From UBA1858 sp965262455 (lineage in GTDB: Bacteria > Pseudomonadota > Gammaproteobacteria > UBA4575), in NCBI GenBank assembly GCA_965262455.1, contig CBDHFH010000008.1:620001-684000 (forward strand): a stretch of 64,000 nt of DNA, in the 5' to 3' direction. The position numbers were made by a program, and so were the translations under genes. The notes under the pieces were generated by a model. The model had not been told where the DNA came from, made no database searches, and worked only from the letters and a program-made list of their open reading frames with translations. Positions 9,101 to 16,439 of this stretch are shown here, piece by piece (within the stretch, counting starts at the first letter, position 1; each line of letters opens with the position of its first letter).

Positions 9101-9973
9101 GAAATCAACTTGGTTAAGAATAAAAGTCACCACGGGCTTATTTCAAAATTAAGTTATGATATTAATGAAGATATCTCTATTCCTCATATAATTAGTGGGT
9201 TAAAACCAAAAGTTGCTATTTTACGTGAACAAGGTGTCAATGGTCATATAGAGATGGCGGCGGCATTTAATCGTGCGGGCTTTGAGTCTGTGGATGTACA
9301 CATGACGGATTTAATAAGCAAACGGCGTCAATTAGATGAGTTTCATGTACTAGCTGCGTGCGGTGGATTCTCTTATGGCGATGTGCTGGGTGCCGGCAAG
9401 GGATGGGCAAATAGTATACTATTTAACAATGAGTTAAAGGAGCAATTTAAAGTATTTTTTGAACGTAATGATGTCTTAGCACTTGGCGTTTGTAACGGTT
9501 GCCAGATGATGTCGCAATTATCAGGGCTCATCCCTGGCAGTGAATTATGGCCGCAATTTGTGCGCAATTCTTCTGAGCAATTTGAATCACGTCTGGTGAA
9601 TGTAAAAATCAATAATTCACCCTCGCTCTTTTTTAGTGATATGTCAGGCTCAATACTGCCTATTGTCGTCGCCCATGGTGAAGGACGCGTAACTGTAGAT
9701 TCCTCTCAACTGCAGTCCATTGAAGCGTCGAATCTAAATGTCATGCAATATGTTAATTCATTGTCAGAACCCACTGATATATATCCATTAAATCCCAACG
9801 GCTCTGCATCAGGAATGACGGCTTTTACCAATACTGACGGACGTTTCACTATTATGATGCCGCATCCTGAACGTTTGTTTAGAACCAGCCAGTACTCCTG
9901 GCATCCACAGGAGTGGGACGAAGACGGGCCTTGGATGAGAATGTTTCGCAATGCGCGAGTGGCGATCAGTTAA
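6101..9973 (+). CDS. purL: Phosphoribosylformylglycinamidine synthase
   Basis: FGAM synthase catalyses the fourth step of de novo purine synthesis: ATP-dependent amidation of FGAR with glutamine. The 1290 residues match the single-chain gammaproteobacterial form. An N-terminal PurS-like region comes first, then two AIR-synthetase-like halves (about 170-980; motifs VETHNHPTAISPFPGA and SIHDVGAGGLSNALPE), then a class I glutamine amidotransferase domain (from about 1040) with the nucleophile in GVCNGCQMMSQ (Cys1131) and the His/Glu pair in PHPERL (His1255, Glu1257). The start MLILRGGPA aligns with known PurL starts. The gene stands alone and no strong Shine-Dalgarno is visible before the ATG. 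Confidence 0.97.
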   Translation: MLILRGGPAATPFRIKQQLSSVQAISSHIESITSHWIYFVEKSGVLPSEQIGILRELLSVEAGISSSYKLDEQVVVSPRLGTISPWSSKATDIIEHCGLGASGRIERGILFTLSGWRKLDENEKKDVLDLLHDRMTQSVLTTIAQASLLFEHKEPAPVKRLMSLQDLAQDIQQYNAEMGLALSDDEVDYLAKHYSALERCPSDVELMMFAQANSEHCRHKIFNANWIIDGQAQDETLFNMIRSTHKNAPHNVLSAYKDNSAVITGHAGERFYPDASTTYRYTTEDIHILMKVETHNHPTAISPFPGAATGSGGEIRDEGATGKGGYPKAGLCGFSVSNLQIPGLHEPWETNYGKPDRIVSALDIMLEGPIGAAAFNNEFGRPNILGYFRTYEQQINGVVRGYHKPIMIAGGMGNIRADDVEKDHFPAGTPIIVLGGPAMLIGLGGGAASSMASGSSDERLDFASVQRDNPEMERRCQEVINSCWGMQQDNPIISIHDVGAGGLSNALPELLHDSERGGVIELRQVPNAEPSMSPMEIWCNEAQERYVIAVEASKLTTFKQLCERERCPYAIVGEATDTQDLIVTDAKFGQNPIEIPMDVLLGKPPKTLRETQRKRSEIKRADYSHIEIHQAIELVLRNPTVASKKFLVTIADRTVTGLIARDQMVGPWQVPVADVAVTSSGFNTNTGEAMAMGERTPIAVSNGPSSARVALGEAITNLAAADVENMHDIRLSANWMAAANYSNEDSELFDTVKSLSDICKALNIAIPVGKDSLSMHTQWQQNGQQKQVVSPVSLIISAFAPVRDVRRTWTPEIRLDEGTSYIVFIDLGAKQNRLGASCLSQVYKVHDDQCPDCDQPEILDKFFSYIIELKDKINVISYHDRSDGGILATLCEMAFAGRCGMKVQINTLGDDPLASLFSEELGAVLQISADELATATLLAEEFGLQENFHILGEPTADQAVIISHKTSELLNKSRQELELIWSQPSYHIQSLRDNPESAKQEINLVKNKSHHGLISKLSYDINEDISIPHIISGLKPKVAILREQGVNGHIEMAAAFNRAGFESVDVHMTDLISKRRQLDEFHVLAACGGFSYGDVLGAGKGWANSILFNNELKEQFKVFFERNDVLALGVCNGCQMMSQLSGLIPGSELWPQFVRNSSEQFESRLVNVKINNSPSLFFSDMSGSILPIVVAHGEGRVTVDSSQLQSIEASNLNVMQYVNSLSEPTDIYPLNPNGSASGMTAFTNTDGRFTIMMPHPERLFRTSQYSWHPQEWDEDGPWMRMFRNARVAIS

Positions 9974-10119
9974 TTATCACGGCTGAACTGCACTACTAAT
10001 TAATGCATGGACATGTGAAACTTATTACCTGTGGTCGGTCATAAATACTATGTCATATATTTTGTTTAATATCGGTCTTAGTAGATAGTCAAAGATGCGT
10101 AGAGGGGAGCGCTGAGCGA

Positions 10120-10722
10120 ATGAACACAATCAAACACTTTATTGCTACAGCAACATTGCTGGGTTTACACCTAGCTTTGCCAGCCCAAGCGGAGTGGTAT
10201 ATGGGTGTTGATCAAATACCGACGTCTAACTGGTACCAGATTGATGATTACTCAATCGATTCATCCTATAACTATTTTGATACGTCACTAGATGAACCCG
10301 GCATAAAATTATACAGTGGGTTTAAAGCCCATGAGCTTTTCACGCTTGAATTGGAATATAAAGACCAAATGGAATTTGGGGTCGGCAATATATTTAGTGG
10401 GCGAGAACTATGGCTCACTAATGATGACAACTATGATATTGAGAGCAAAACGCTATTCTTTTCTGGTAGCAGCACGTTTGTTATAGACGAAGGCAAACGA
10501 ATCAATTTCCGTGGTGGCTTATACAATTGGGATCTGAAACCCAATGGAACTCAATTAGATGATGACACGGAAAGCAATCGAAGCGGCACGGATTTATTCT
10601 ATTCAGTCAGCTCATATTTTGATGTCACAGAAAAGATCGGTTTTAGTGCAGAATGGGAACGATTTGAATTTGAAAACGAGGATGTCGATTTCATTTCTAC
10701 CGAATTGCATTTCAACTTCTAA
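10120..10722 (+). CDS. Small outer-membrane beta-barrel protein, function unknown
   Basis: A 200-residue protein with a clear Sec signal peptide (residues 1-24, ending PAQA before EW). The mature part alternates polar and hydrophobic residues in short strands rich in Tyr, Phe and Trp, and ends in ELHFNF; a C-terminal Phe is the usual BAM recognition signal of outer-membrane barrels. Size suggests an 8-stranded barrel of the OmpA/OmpW-like porin-family class. It lies 15 bp before msrP on the same strand, so the two may be co-transcribed. I do not recognise a named family. Confidence 0.6.
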   Translation: MNTIKHFIATATLLGLHLALPAQAEWYMGVDQIPTSNWYQIDDYSIDSSYNYFDTSLDEPGIKLYSGFKAHELFTLELEYKDQMEFGVGNIFSGRELWLTNDDNYDIESKTLFFSGSSTFVIDEGKRINFRGGLYNWDLKPNGTQLDDDTESNRSGTDLFYSVSSYFDVTEKIGFSAEWERFEFENEDVDFISTELHFNF

Positions 10723-10737
10723 GCATTCAAAAACTTT

Positions 10738-11685
10738 ATGTTGATTAAATCAAAAAGGTCATCTGACCTGTCTGAGTCTGATGTGACTGATATTCAGATC
10801 TATCAGCGCCGCAGAGAGTTTATTAAAACAATGTCTACCACGGCTGCTGCACTATCGTTCGGTCTACCTGCTTTAAGCTCTGCAAGCGTCTCGATTGGTG
10901 ATTATAAGAAAGATACTGACAACCCATTGTCCAAAGAGCTAACCGAAGAAATAAAAATCACGTCTTATAACAACTTTTATGAGCTAGGCACGGGCAAAGG
11001 TGATCCGAAAAAAAATGCGCATTTGTTAAAAACCGAACCCTGGGCAATCACGGTGGAAGGAGAATGTGCTAAACCGGGAGTGCTTGCAATTGAAGACTTT
11101 ATTTCTCCCCATCATTTGGAAGAAAGAATTTATCGTCTGCGTTGCGTTGAAGCATGGTCCATGGTTGTACCCTGGTTAGGAGTTGAGTTAGGGCCGGTGT
11201 TGAAACGGTTTGAACCAACAAGCAAAGCGAAATATGTTGAATTTACGACGATTCTGGATCGAGAAAATTTACCTGGACAGCGTCGCTCAATTTTGGACTG
11301 GCCGTATCAAGAAGGTTTGCGCATTGATGAAGCCATGCATCCTCTGACACTTCTTACGGTCGGATTATATGGCAAACAGTTACCCAATCAGAATGGTGCA
11401 CCTCTCAGATTAGTTGTGCCATGGAAATACGGATTTAAGAGCATTAAATCTATTGTAAAAATTCGCTTCACTGAACAACAGCCTGATACTAGCTGGAATC
11501 TTTCGGCACCTAGGGAATATGGATTTTATTCAAATGTAAATCCTCATGTGGATCATCCACGTTGGAGTCAGGCACGCGAACGGAAAATTGGTGAGTTGAG
11601 AAAACGCAAAACGCTCATGTATAACGGCTATCAAGAGGAAGTTGCCTCTCTTTATCAAGGCATGGATTTAAAGAAAAATTTCTAA
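10738..11685 (+). CDS. msrP: Periplasmic protein-methionine-sulfoxide reductase, catalytic subunit
   Basis: MsrP (formerly YedY) is the molybdopterin enzyme that repairs oxidised methionines in periplasmic proteins. The 315-residue product has a twin-arginine signal (QRRREFIKTM, then a hydrophobic stretch to about residue 52), as expected for a folded cofactor-bound protein exported by Tat. The molybdenum-ligand cysteine lies in RLRCVEAWSMVVPW, and the conserved RLVVPWKYGFKSIKSI segment is present. The membrane haem subunit gene msrQ, usually next door, is not found here; the gene is followed by a convergent ATPase. It sits 15 bp after a small outer-membrane protein gene. Confidence 0.93.
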   Translation: MLIKSKRSSDLSESDVTDIQIYQRRREFIKTMSTTAAALSFGLPALSSASVSIGDYKKDTDNPLSKELTEEIKITSYNNFYELGTGKGDPKKNAHLLKTEPWAITVEGECAKPGVLAIEDFISPHHLEERIYRLRCVEAWSMVVPWLGVELGPVLKRFEPTSKAKYVEFTTILDRENLPGQRRSILDWPYQEGLRIDEAMHPLTLLTVGLYGKQLPNQNGAPLRLVVPWKYGFKSIKSIVKIRFTEQQPDTSWNLSAPREYGFYSNVNPHVDHPRWSQARERKIGELRKRKTLMYNGYQEEVASLYQGMDLKKNF

Positions 11686-11780
11686 CGCTATTATCAAAGT
11701 ACGTCGCTGGGTAACATCTTCTTTGTTACATCGTAAATAACATGCCAGCATTATTTCATGTTTGATTGCTAAATGTTTTA

Positions 11781-12659
11781 TTACTCTATGTTTTTTAGTA
11801 ATTGCTTGCCAGCATAATCACGTGCAAACTGATTGGCAATGCGTCCACTACGAGAGCCACGTTGTAGTGCCCATCTCAGAGCCACTTCTCGATAACTTTC
11901 TGGTGGTTCAGTTATGCCATACTCATTCAGCCAATGCTGCACAATATCTAAGTATTGATTTTGTGTGTGGGAATGAAAAGACAACCACAATCCAAAACGA
12001 TCAGACAGCGAAATAGTTTCTTCAATCGCTTCTGAATGATGTATTTCACCATTGATATGTTTGGCATGTTGATTATCGGTCAGATGTTCGGGTAACAAAT
12101 GACGTCGGTTTGAGCTTGCATAGATAAGTGCATTTTTCGGCAAGCTTGTTAATGATCCATCTAATGCTGCTTTCACTGCGCGATAACTTATATCATTATG
12201 GTTAAACGACAAATCATCACAAAATATAATATACTTTTTAGCGTGATTGATGTTTAGCCACGTGACAATATCTAGCCAATCAGAAAAATCCTGATGGCTG
12301 ATTTCAATCACTTGCAATTGTTGTTGTTTAAAACTACCAAGTACGGCTTGAATAAGCGATGATTTTCCAGTACCTCTAGCCCCCCATAAAAGTGCATTAT
12401 TTGCCGGTAGACCCTCAACAAACTGTTGTGTGTTGGCAAAAAGGAGTTTAGCCTGCTGTTCTACATGGAGCAGCTTGTCGTGAGACAAAGGGCTTGCCCA
12501 GTTGATTGGAACAAATCCTTTGTGCTTGTTCCATCTCAAGACAAAGTTATCTATGTCGTGAGACAGGTGTTTATCCTGGGTATATTGCATTTCCAGACGA
12601 TCTAGTAATTGACTGGCTTTTTTCAATACATTATTTAATAGGCTTGCATCAACTGTCAT
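11781..12659 (-). CDS. DUF815-family AAA+ ATPase
   Basis: A 292-residue P-loop ATPase of the DUF815 family. Walker A is LLWGARGTGKSSLIQ; Walker B-like residues are in YIIFCDDLSF; YASSNRRHLLPE and SDRFGLWLSFH are typical of this family. The C-terminus (WALQRGSRSGRIANQFARDY) is also conserved. An upstream TTG at 12671 would add four residues; the ATG at 12659 is preferred. The cellular role of the family is not established. The gene is divergent from the permease-fusion gene (54 bp between the starts) and convergent with msrP. Confidence 0.85.
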   Translation of the reverse strand: MTVDASLLNNVLKKASQLLDRLEMQYTQDKHLSHDIDNFVLRWNKHKGFVPINWASPLSHDKLLHVEQQAKLLFANTQQFVEGLPANNALLWGARGTGKSSLIQAVLGSFKQQQLQVIEISHQDFSDWLDIVTWLNINHAKKYIIFCDDLSFNHNDISYRAVKAALDGSLTSLPKNALIYASSNRRHLLPEHLTDNQHAKHINGEIHHSEAIEETISLSDRFGLWLSFHSHTQNQYLDIVQHWLNEYGITEPPESYREVALRWALQRGSRSGRIANQFARDYAGKQLLKNIE

Positions 12660-12713
12660 AGTGTATGGCAATCAAAAAGGCTGATTAACAATTTCAAAGT
12701 GTTTAGATTATAG

Positions 12714-15700
12714 ATGGCAAAAGAAACCTCTATTTTAGGCAATCGCCGCGTTATCCTCATTTCAATCGTCATTGTAAGCATCGCAATTGGCTTTTGGTCA
12801 ACTTCTCGCTATCCCACTTTGCAGGGTAAAGCAGATATGACAGGGATTGTTCATCTTGAAGATACGCTCACTCATGAAGCTTATATACATATCGATGAAA
12901 ATGCATCCTTTGTGGAGAAGGTTGGATACACAACAATTAATTGGGCATGGACCAATCGCCAGGGGATGACTTTTGCTGTGTTTATTGCCGCTGCGTTTAT
13001 GACTTTGTTTAAATATCTGCCTCGTTATCGTTCACGTAATCGATTTTTAAATAGTTTATACGGCTTAGCGACCGGTACGCCTCTAGGCGTCTGTGTCAAC
13101 TGTGTGGCACCAATTGCTAAAGCTATGTATGAAGGTGGGCGTAGCTTGCAAACGTCTCTTGCGGTAATGTTTAGCTCGCCGACTCTGAATATTATCGTGT
13201 TAACAATGTTGTTTACATTGTTCCCGTTTCATCTGGCATTAATTAAATTAGCTTTCACTATTTTCCTGATACTTGTAGTTGTTCCTTTTATTTCGCATAA
13301 AGAAAATAATGAACAAGCTGTTGTGTGTGCTATTTCCGACGCACCCGTTGTTTACTTGGAATCTTGGCCGCAAGCACTATGGGGCATAGTCAAGGACTAT
13401 TGGGATAGCTTTGTATATATCGTTATACGTACCGTACCGTTAATGTTTGTAGCCGGCTTCTTGGGTGCGTTGGTGTCGCATGTATGGGATCCCAATACCT
13501 TAATCGGCACTGAGCCATCTTTATGGGTGATCGCCGCAATTGGTGTTTTTGGAACATTTTTACCTATGCCAATTGCATTCGATGTCATGCTTGCGCAATC
13601 TTTGTTTGCCGCGAATGTGCCTATTGTCGTAGTCATGACATTATTATTCACATTGGGTACTTTCAGCGTTTATTCAGCTTTTATTATATGGCGTACATTC
13701 AGTTTTAAGTTGGCAATATTATTATTCATCATTGTCACAGCACTTGGTGTTGCTGCGGGATATTTTGCCCAAGCGCTTACTGATTACAAAGATATTAAAT
13801 GGGAGCAACAATACACTAAAGAAGTGCTTGAAGGAGATAGTCACTACAGTACTGAAGTTGTCAGGGATATAAACACATTTGCTTTGCATGGCTTAAAAGA
13901 AACTCAGCCGGTGAAGCATGAAGAATTTTACTCAAAAAGAAATTTTATTGTCACACGCACACCATTTAACAAATCATCAACGGAAGGTTCATTACCATTT
14001 ACTAAATATAAAGCCAAAGACTTAGGCATCGATTCCTATAACCAAATTAATGAGACTAACTTTATTGAGCCGTTCTTTTTGGGCAGAGGACTTGCCTCAG
14101 GCGATTTTAATAATGATGGTTGGGTTGACCTGGTTGTTGCTGAAACAGGTGGTGTTGATTTATTTCAAAATATCGATGGCGAACGTTTTGAGAAAGTATT
14201 TCTAGATATACCTGAGCTGGTCAGTACTGAAGTTATTTTTGTTGCCATGGCAGATTTGAATCGCGATGGCTGGTTAGATTTTTATATCACTACATTCGGT
14301 GAAGATAATTATATTGTGTTGAATCCTTTGTCTGGGCGACAACATGATAATCCGGTACGTAAAATTGAAAACGGAGAGGCGCTGTTAACAATGTCAGTGT
14401 CCATGGGTGATGTCAATAATGATGGATGGTTAGATATATTCAACGGCAATTGGAATGGAGGTGAAATTACTGCTAATCCTGGCCCAAAAGCCAGAAATCA
14501 AATGTTGATAAATAACAATCTGGAATTTAACTTTTTCCCGATGCGGGTGTTACCAAGAGAAGTCGAGGGAAATACATTATCTTCATTATTGACTGATTTT
14601 AATCAAGACGGTTACATGGATTTAATTGTGGGTAATGATTTTGAAGTGCCCGATCGGTTTTATATTAATGTTCGTGGAGAACTGCTCGGTCAACTGACAG
14701 ATAAACAAAATATTATTCCAAGTTCTCCCGAGCTCAACATGAGTATTGATACGGCGGATTATAATAATGATCTGATGGTTGATATTTATATGACGGGTGG
14801 ATCATGGACAGAAACGCCTGAACGCGAACGCGCGGCGGCGGTGTATAAGGATTCTGAATTTTGTTTGAATAAGCCAACCGCGGAAGAGCAAAAGGAATGC
14901 CAGAAAATTTGGATGCTAAGTAAAATCAACTTAGTTAAAAACTTTAAAGAATGCGAAGAAATGCGAGAGCGTTATGGCGATGAAACAGTGCGAGATTGTC
15001 TTGTTGCCAGACGTGTGCACTATATGAAGTTTGAGCGTGATTCGTGTAGTAAAGTCCCCGATAACTATAAAATTTATAAAACACTTTGTAATGCTATAGA
15101 AGGTTATCCTGAGCGTGTTAAATTAAATACATCAGGATTTATCGATCAAGTGCCTCTAACCAATATACTTCTGGAGAATCAAGGTAAACAAGGATTTATT
15201 GATACCTCAGAAAATAAAAATGCACAGTATGGTGCCTGGAGTTGGGCAGGTAAGTTTGGTGATCTGGACAATGATGGTTGGCAAGATATTTATGTGACGA
15301 ATGGTTCTGTATACGCGGCATTTGTTGGACCGACAACTCATTCACCAAATATGTTTTATCACAACAGACAAGGTGAAAAATTCTCATTAAAGCATGTGTC
15401 TTATGGGCTAGATGATTTTGATCATAGCTCAGGATTTACCTACATTGATATCGATAATGATGGTGACTTGGATATTATCGGTAACACAACGCATGGCGGT
15501 TTAAAAGTATTTAAGAATAATGAGATGGGTAACCAGTCGATTATATTTGAAATCGATGATGAGATTGGCAATGCAAACTGTATCGGTTGTAAAATTTTAA
15601 TTGCAACCGGCAGCGGAGAAAACGAGCTTAAGCAAATTCGTGAAATCAAAGCAGGTGGCGGATTTCTCTCATTTGATGCGCCTTATGCCCATTTTGGTTT

Positions 15701-15836
15701 AGGTAATGAGACCATTATTAATAAAGTGGCGGTAATTTGGTCGACAGGTGAGAGAATAATTTTCAATACACATTTTGAGGCTGGCTATAAGTACAAAATT
15801 ACACGTAACTCAATCGCCGAGGTTGAAATCGAATAA
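12714..15836 (+). CDS. Permease (DUF318/ArsP-like) fused to VCBS repeats and ASPIC/UnbV domain
   Basis: A 1040-residue membrane fusion. Residues 1-360 hold about eight hydrophobic segments and a permease core: TPLGVCVNCVAPIAKAMYEG followed by SSPTLN, matching the Cys-containing loop and SSPTLN signature of PF03773-type permeases. From about residue 450 there are FG-GAP/VCBS calcium-type repeats (GDFNNDGWVDLV, ADLNRDGWLDFY, GDVNNDGWLDIF, DFNQDGYMDLIV, GDLDNDGWQDIYV, DIDNDGDLDIIG). A Cys-rich insert lies at about 715-790, and the last 85 residues form an ASPIC/UnbV domain (IKAGGGFLSFDAPYAHFGLG). The repeats presumably face the periplasm. The substrate is unknown. The fusion is continuous in one frame with no sign of a frameshift. 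Confidence 0.7.
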   Translation: MAKETSILGNRRVILISIVIVSIAIGFWSTSRYPTLQGKADMTGIVHLEDTLTHEAYIHIDENASFVEKVGYTTINWAWTNRQGMTFAVFIAAAFMTLFKYLPRYRSRNRFLNSLYGLATGTPLGVCVNCVAPIAKAMYEGGRSLQTSLAVMFSSPTLNIIVLTMLFTLFPFHLALIKLAFTIFLILVVVPFISHKENNEQAVVCAISDAPVVYLESWPQALWGIVKDYWDSFVYIVIRTVPLMFVAGFLGALVSHVWDPNTLIGTEPSLWVIAAIGVFGTFLPMPIAFDVMLAQSLFAANVPIVVVMTLLFTLGTFSVYSAFIIWRTFSFKLAILLFIIVTALGVAAGYFAQALTDYKDIKWEQQYTKEVLEGDSHYSTEVVRDINTFALHGLKETQPVKHEEFYSKRNFIVTRTPFNKSSTEGSLPFTKYKAKDLGIDSYNQINETNFIEPFFLGRGLASGDFNNDGWVDLVVAETGGVDLFQNIDGERFEKVFLDIPELVSTEVIFVAMADLNRDGWLDFYITTFGEDNYIVLNPLSGRQHDNPVRKIENGEALLTMSVSMGDVNNDGWLDIFNGNWNGGEITANPGPKARNQMLINNNLEFNFFPMRVLPREVEGNTLSSLLTDFNQDGYMDLIVGNDFEVPDRFYINVRGELLGQLTDKQNIIPSSPELNMSIDTADYNNDLMVDIYMTGGSWTETPERERAAAVYKDSEFCLNKPTAEEQKECQKIWMLSKINLVKNFKECEEMRERYGDETVRDCLVARRVHYMKFERDSCSKVPDNYKIYKTLCNAIEGYPERVKLNTSGFIDQVPLTNILLENQGKQGFIDTSENKNAQYGAWSWAGKFGDLDNDGWQDIYVTNGSVYAAFVGPTTHSPNMFYHNRQGEKFSLKHVSYGLDDFDHSSGFTYIDIDNDGDLDIIGNTTHGGLKVFKNNEMGNQSIIFEIDDEIGNANCIGCKILIATGSGENELKQIREIKAGGGFLSFDAPYAHFGLGNETIINKVAVIWSTGERIIFNTHFEAGYKYKITRNSIAEVEIE

Positions 15837-15969
15837 ATTCAATTGCTATCTTTTGGTGCAAATGATTAAAATGCGATTCGGAGAGTTAAAACAACTATTC
15901 AATAATTACTTACATAATAAAAAATACTTATAAGTATAAACATTCAAAAATACACGAGAGGGGTTTTCA

Positions 15970-16383
15970 ATGTCTAAAATTATCATTGCAATCATTGTTA
16001 TTGCAGCAGCTGCCTACTACTACCTGAATCATATGGCGCCTGAAAAAGGCGAAGCTGTGATGGAAGAAGCATCCAGCGCAATGGAAAAGTCAGGCGAAAT
16101 GGCCAGTGACATGGTAGAGGATGCTGCTGATGCTACCGGCGATGCTATGGATAAAGCAGGCGAAATGGCCGGTGATGCTGTCGATGCTGCAAAGGAGCAT
16201 GCAGGTGATGCAGCTGACTCAGTCAAAGAGCATGCAGGCAAATCGGCGGAACATGCCGGTGATGCAGTTGAAAAAGCAGTGGACGCTGCTAAAGAACATG
16301 CCGGCGATGCCGCCGAAAAAGTTGAGGAAGCAGCTAAAGATGCAGAAGATGCTGCCATGGATAAAGCCAAGTCAGTGATGTAA
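15970..16383 (+). CDS. LEA-like Ala/Lys-rich helical repeat protein with N-terminal membrane anchor
   Basis: A 137-residue protein with a strong Shine-Dalgarno (GAGAGGGG) upstream. Residues 3-22 form one hydrophobic anchor, and the rest is a low-complexity amphipathic helix built from units like AKEHAGDAA, DKAGEMAGDA and EHAGKSAEHAGDAVEKA, as in group 3 late-embryogenesis-abundant and YtxH-like proteins. Such proteins are intrinsically disordered or coiled and are linked to desiccation or osmotic stress protection in other organisms; no function is proven here. The gene stands alone and ends at a strong terminator. The antisense open frame across it is a by-product of the repeat. Confidence 0.7.
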   Translation: MSKIIIAIIVIAAAAYYYLNHMAPEKGEAVMEEASSAMEKSGEMASDMVEDAADATGDAMDKAGEMAGDAVDAAKEHAGDAADSVKEHAGKSAEHAGDAVEKAVDAAKEHAGDAAEKVEEAAKDAEDAAMDKAKSVM

Positions 16384-16410
16384 TTTGATAATTTAACCAG
16401 TCATGCAGCT

Positions 16411-16438
16411 AACGCCGGGCATATGCTCGGCGTTTTTA
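16411..16438 (+). terminator. Rho-independent terminator after the LEA-like gene
   Basis: AACGCCGGGC-ATAT-GCTCGGCGTT forms a 10-bp stem (one G-U) with a 4-nt loop, followed by TTTTTATT. The opposite strand lacks a U-run, so it terminates only the plus-strand transcript. Confidence 0.85.
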
Positions 16439-16439
16439 T

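Noticed and set aside
6301..9951. Several antisense and out-of-frame open frames inside purL, up to 138 codons.
   Set aside because: They lie wholly within a purL gene that is intact from start to stop with all motifs; none has recognisable domains or a ribosome site.
11711..11729. A hairpin (GTAACA / TGTTAC) after msrP as a terminator.
   Set aside because: The stem is only 6 bp and no T-run follows on either strand.
16029..16370. A 113-codon minus-strand frame opposite the LEA-like gene, rich in Ala and Ser.
   Set aside because: It is the reverse complement of an Ala-coding repeat (GCN reads as NGC), a usual artefact, and has no ribosome site.
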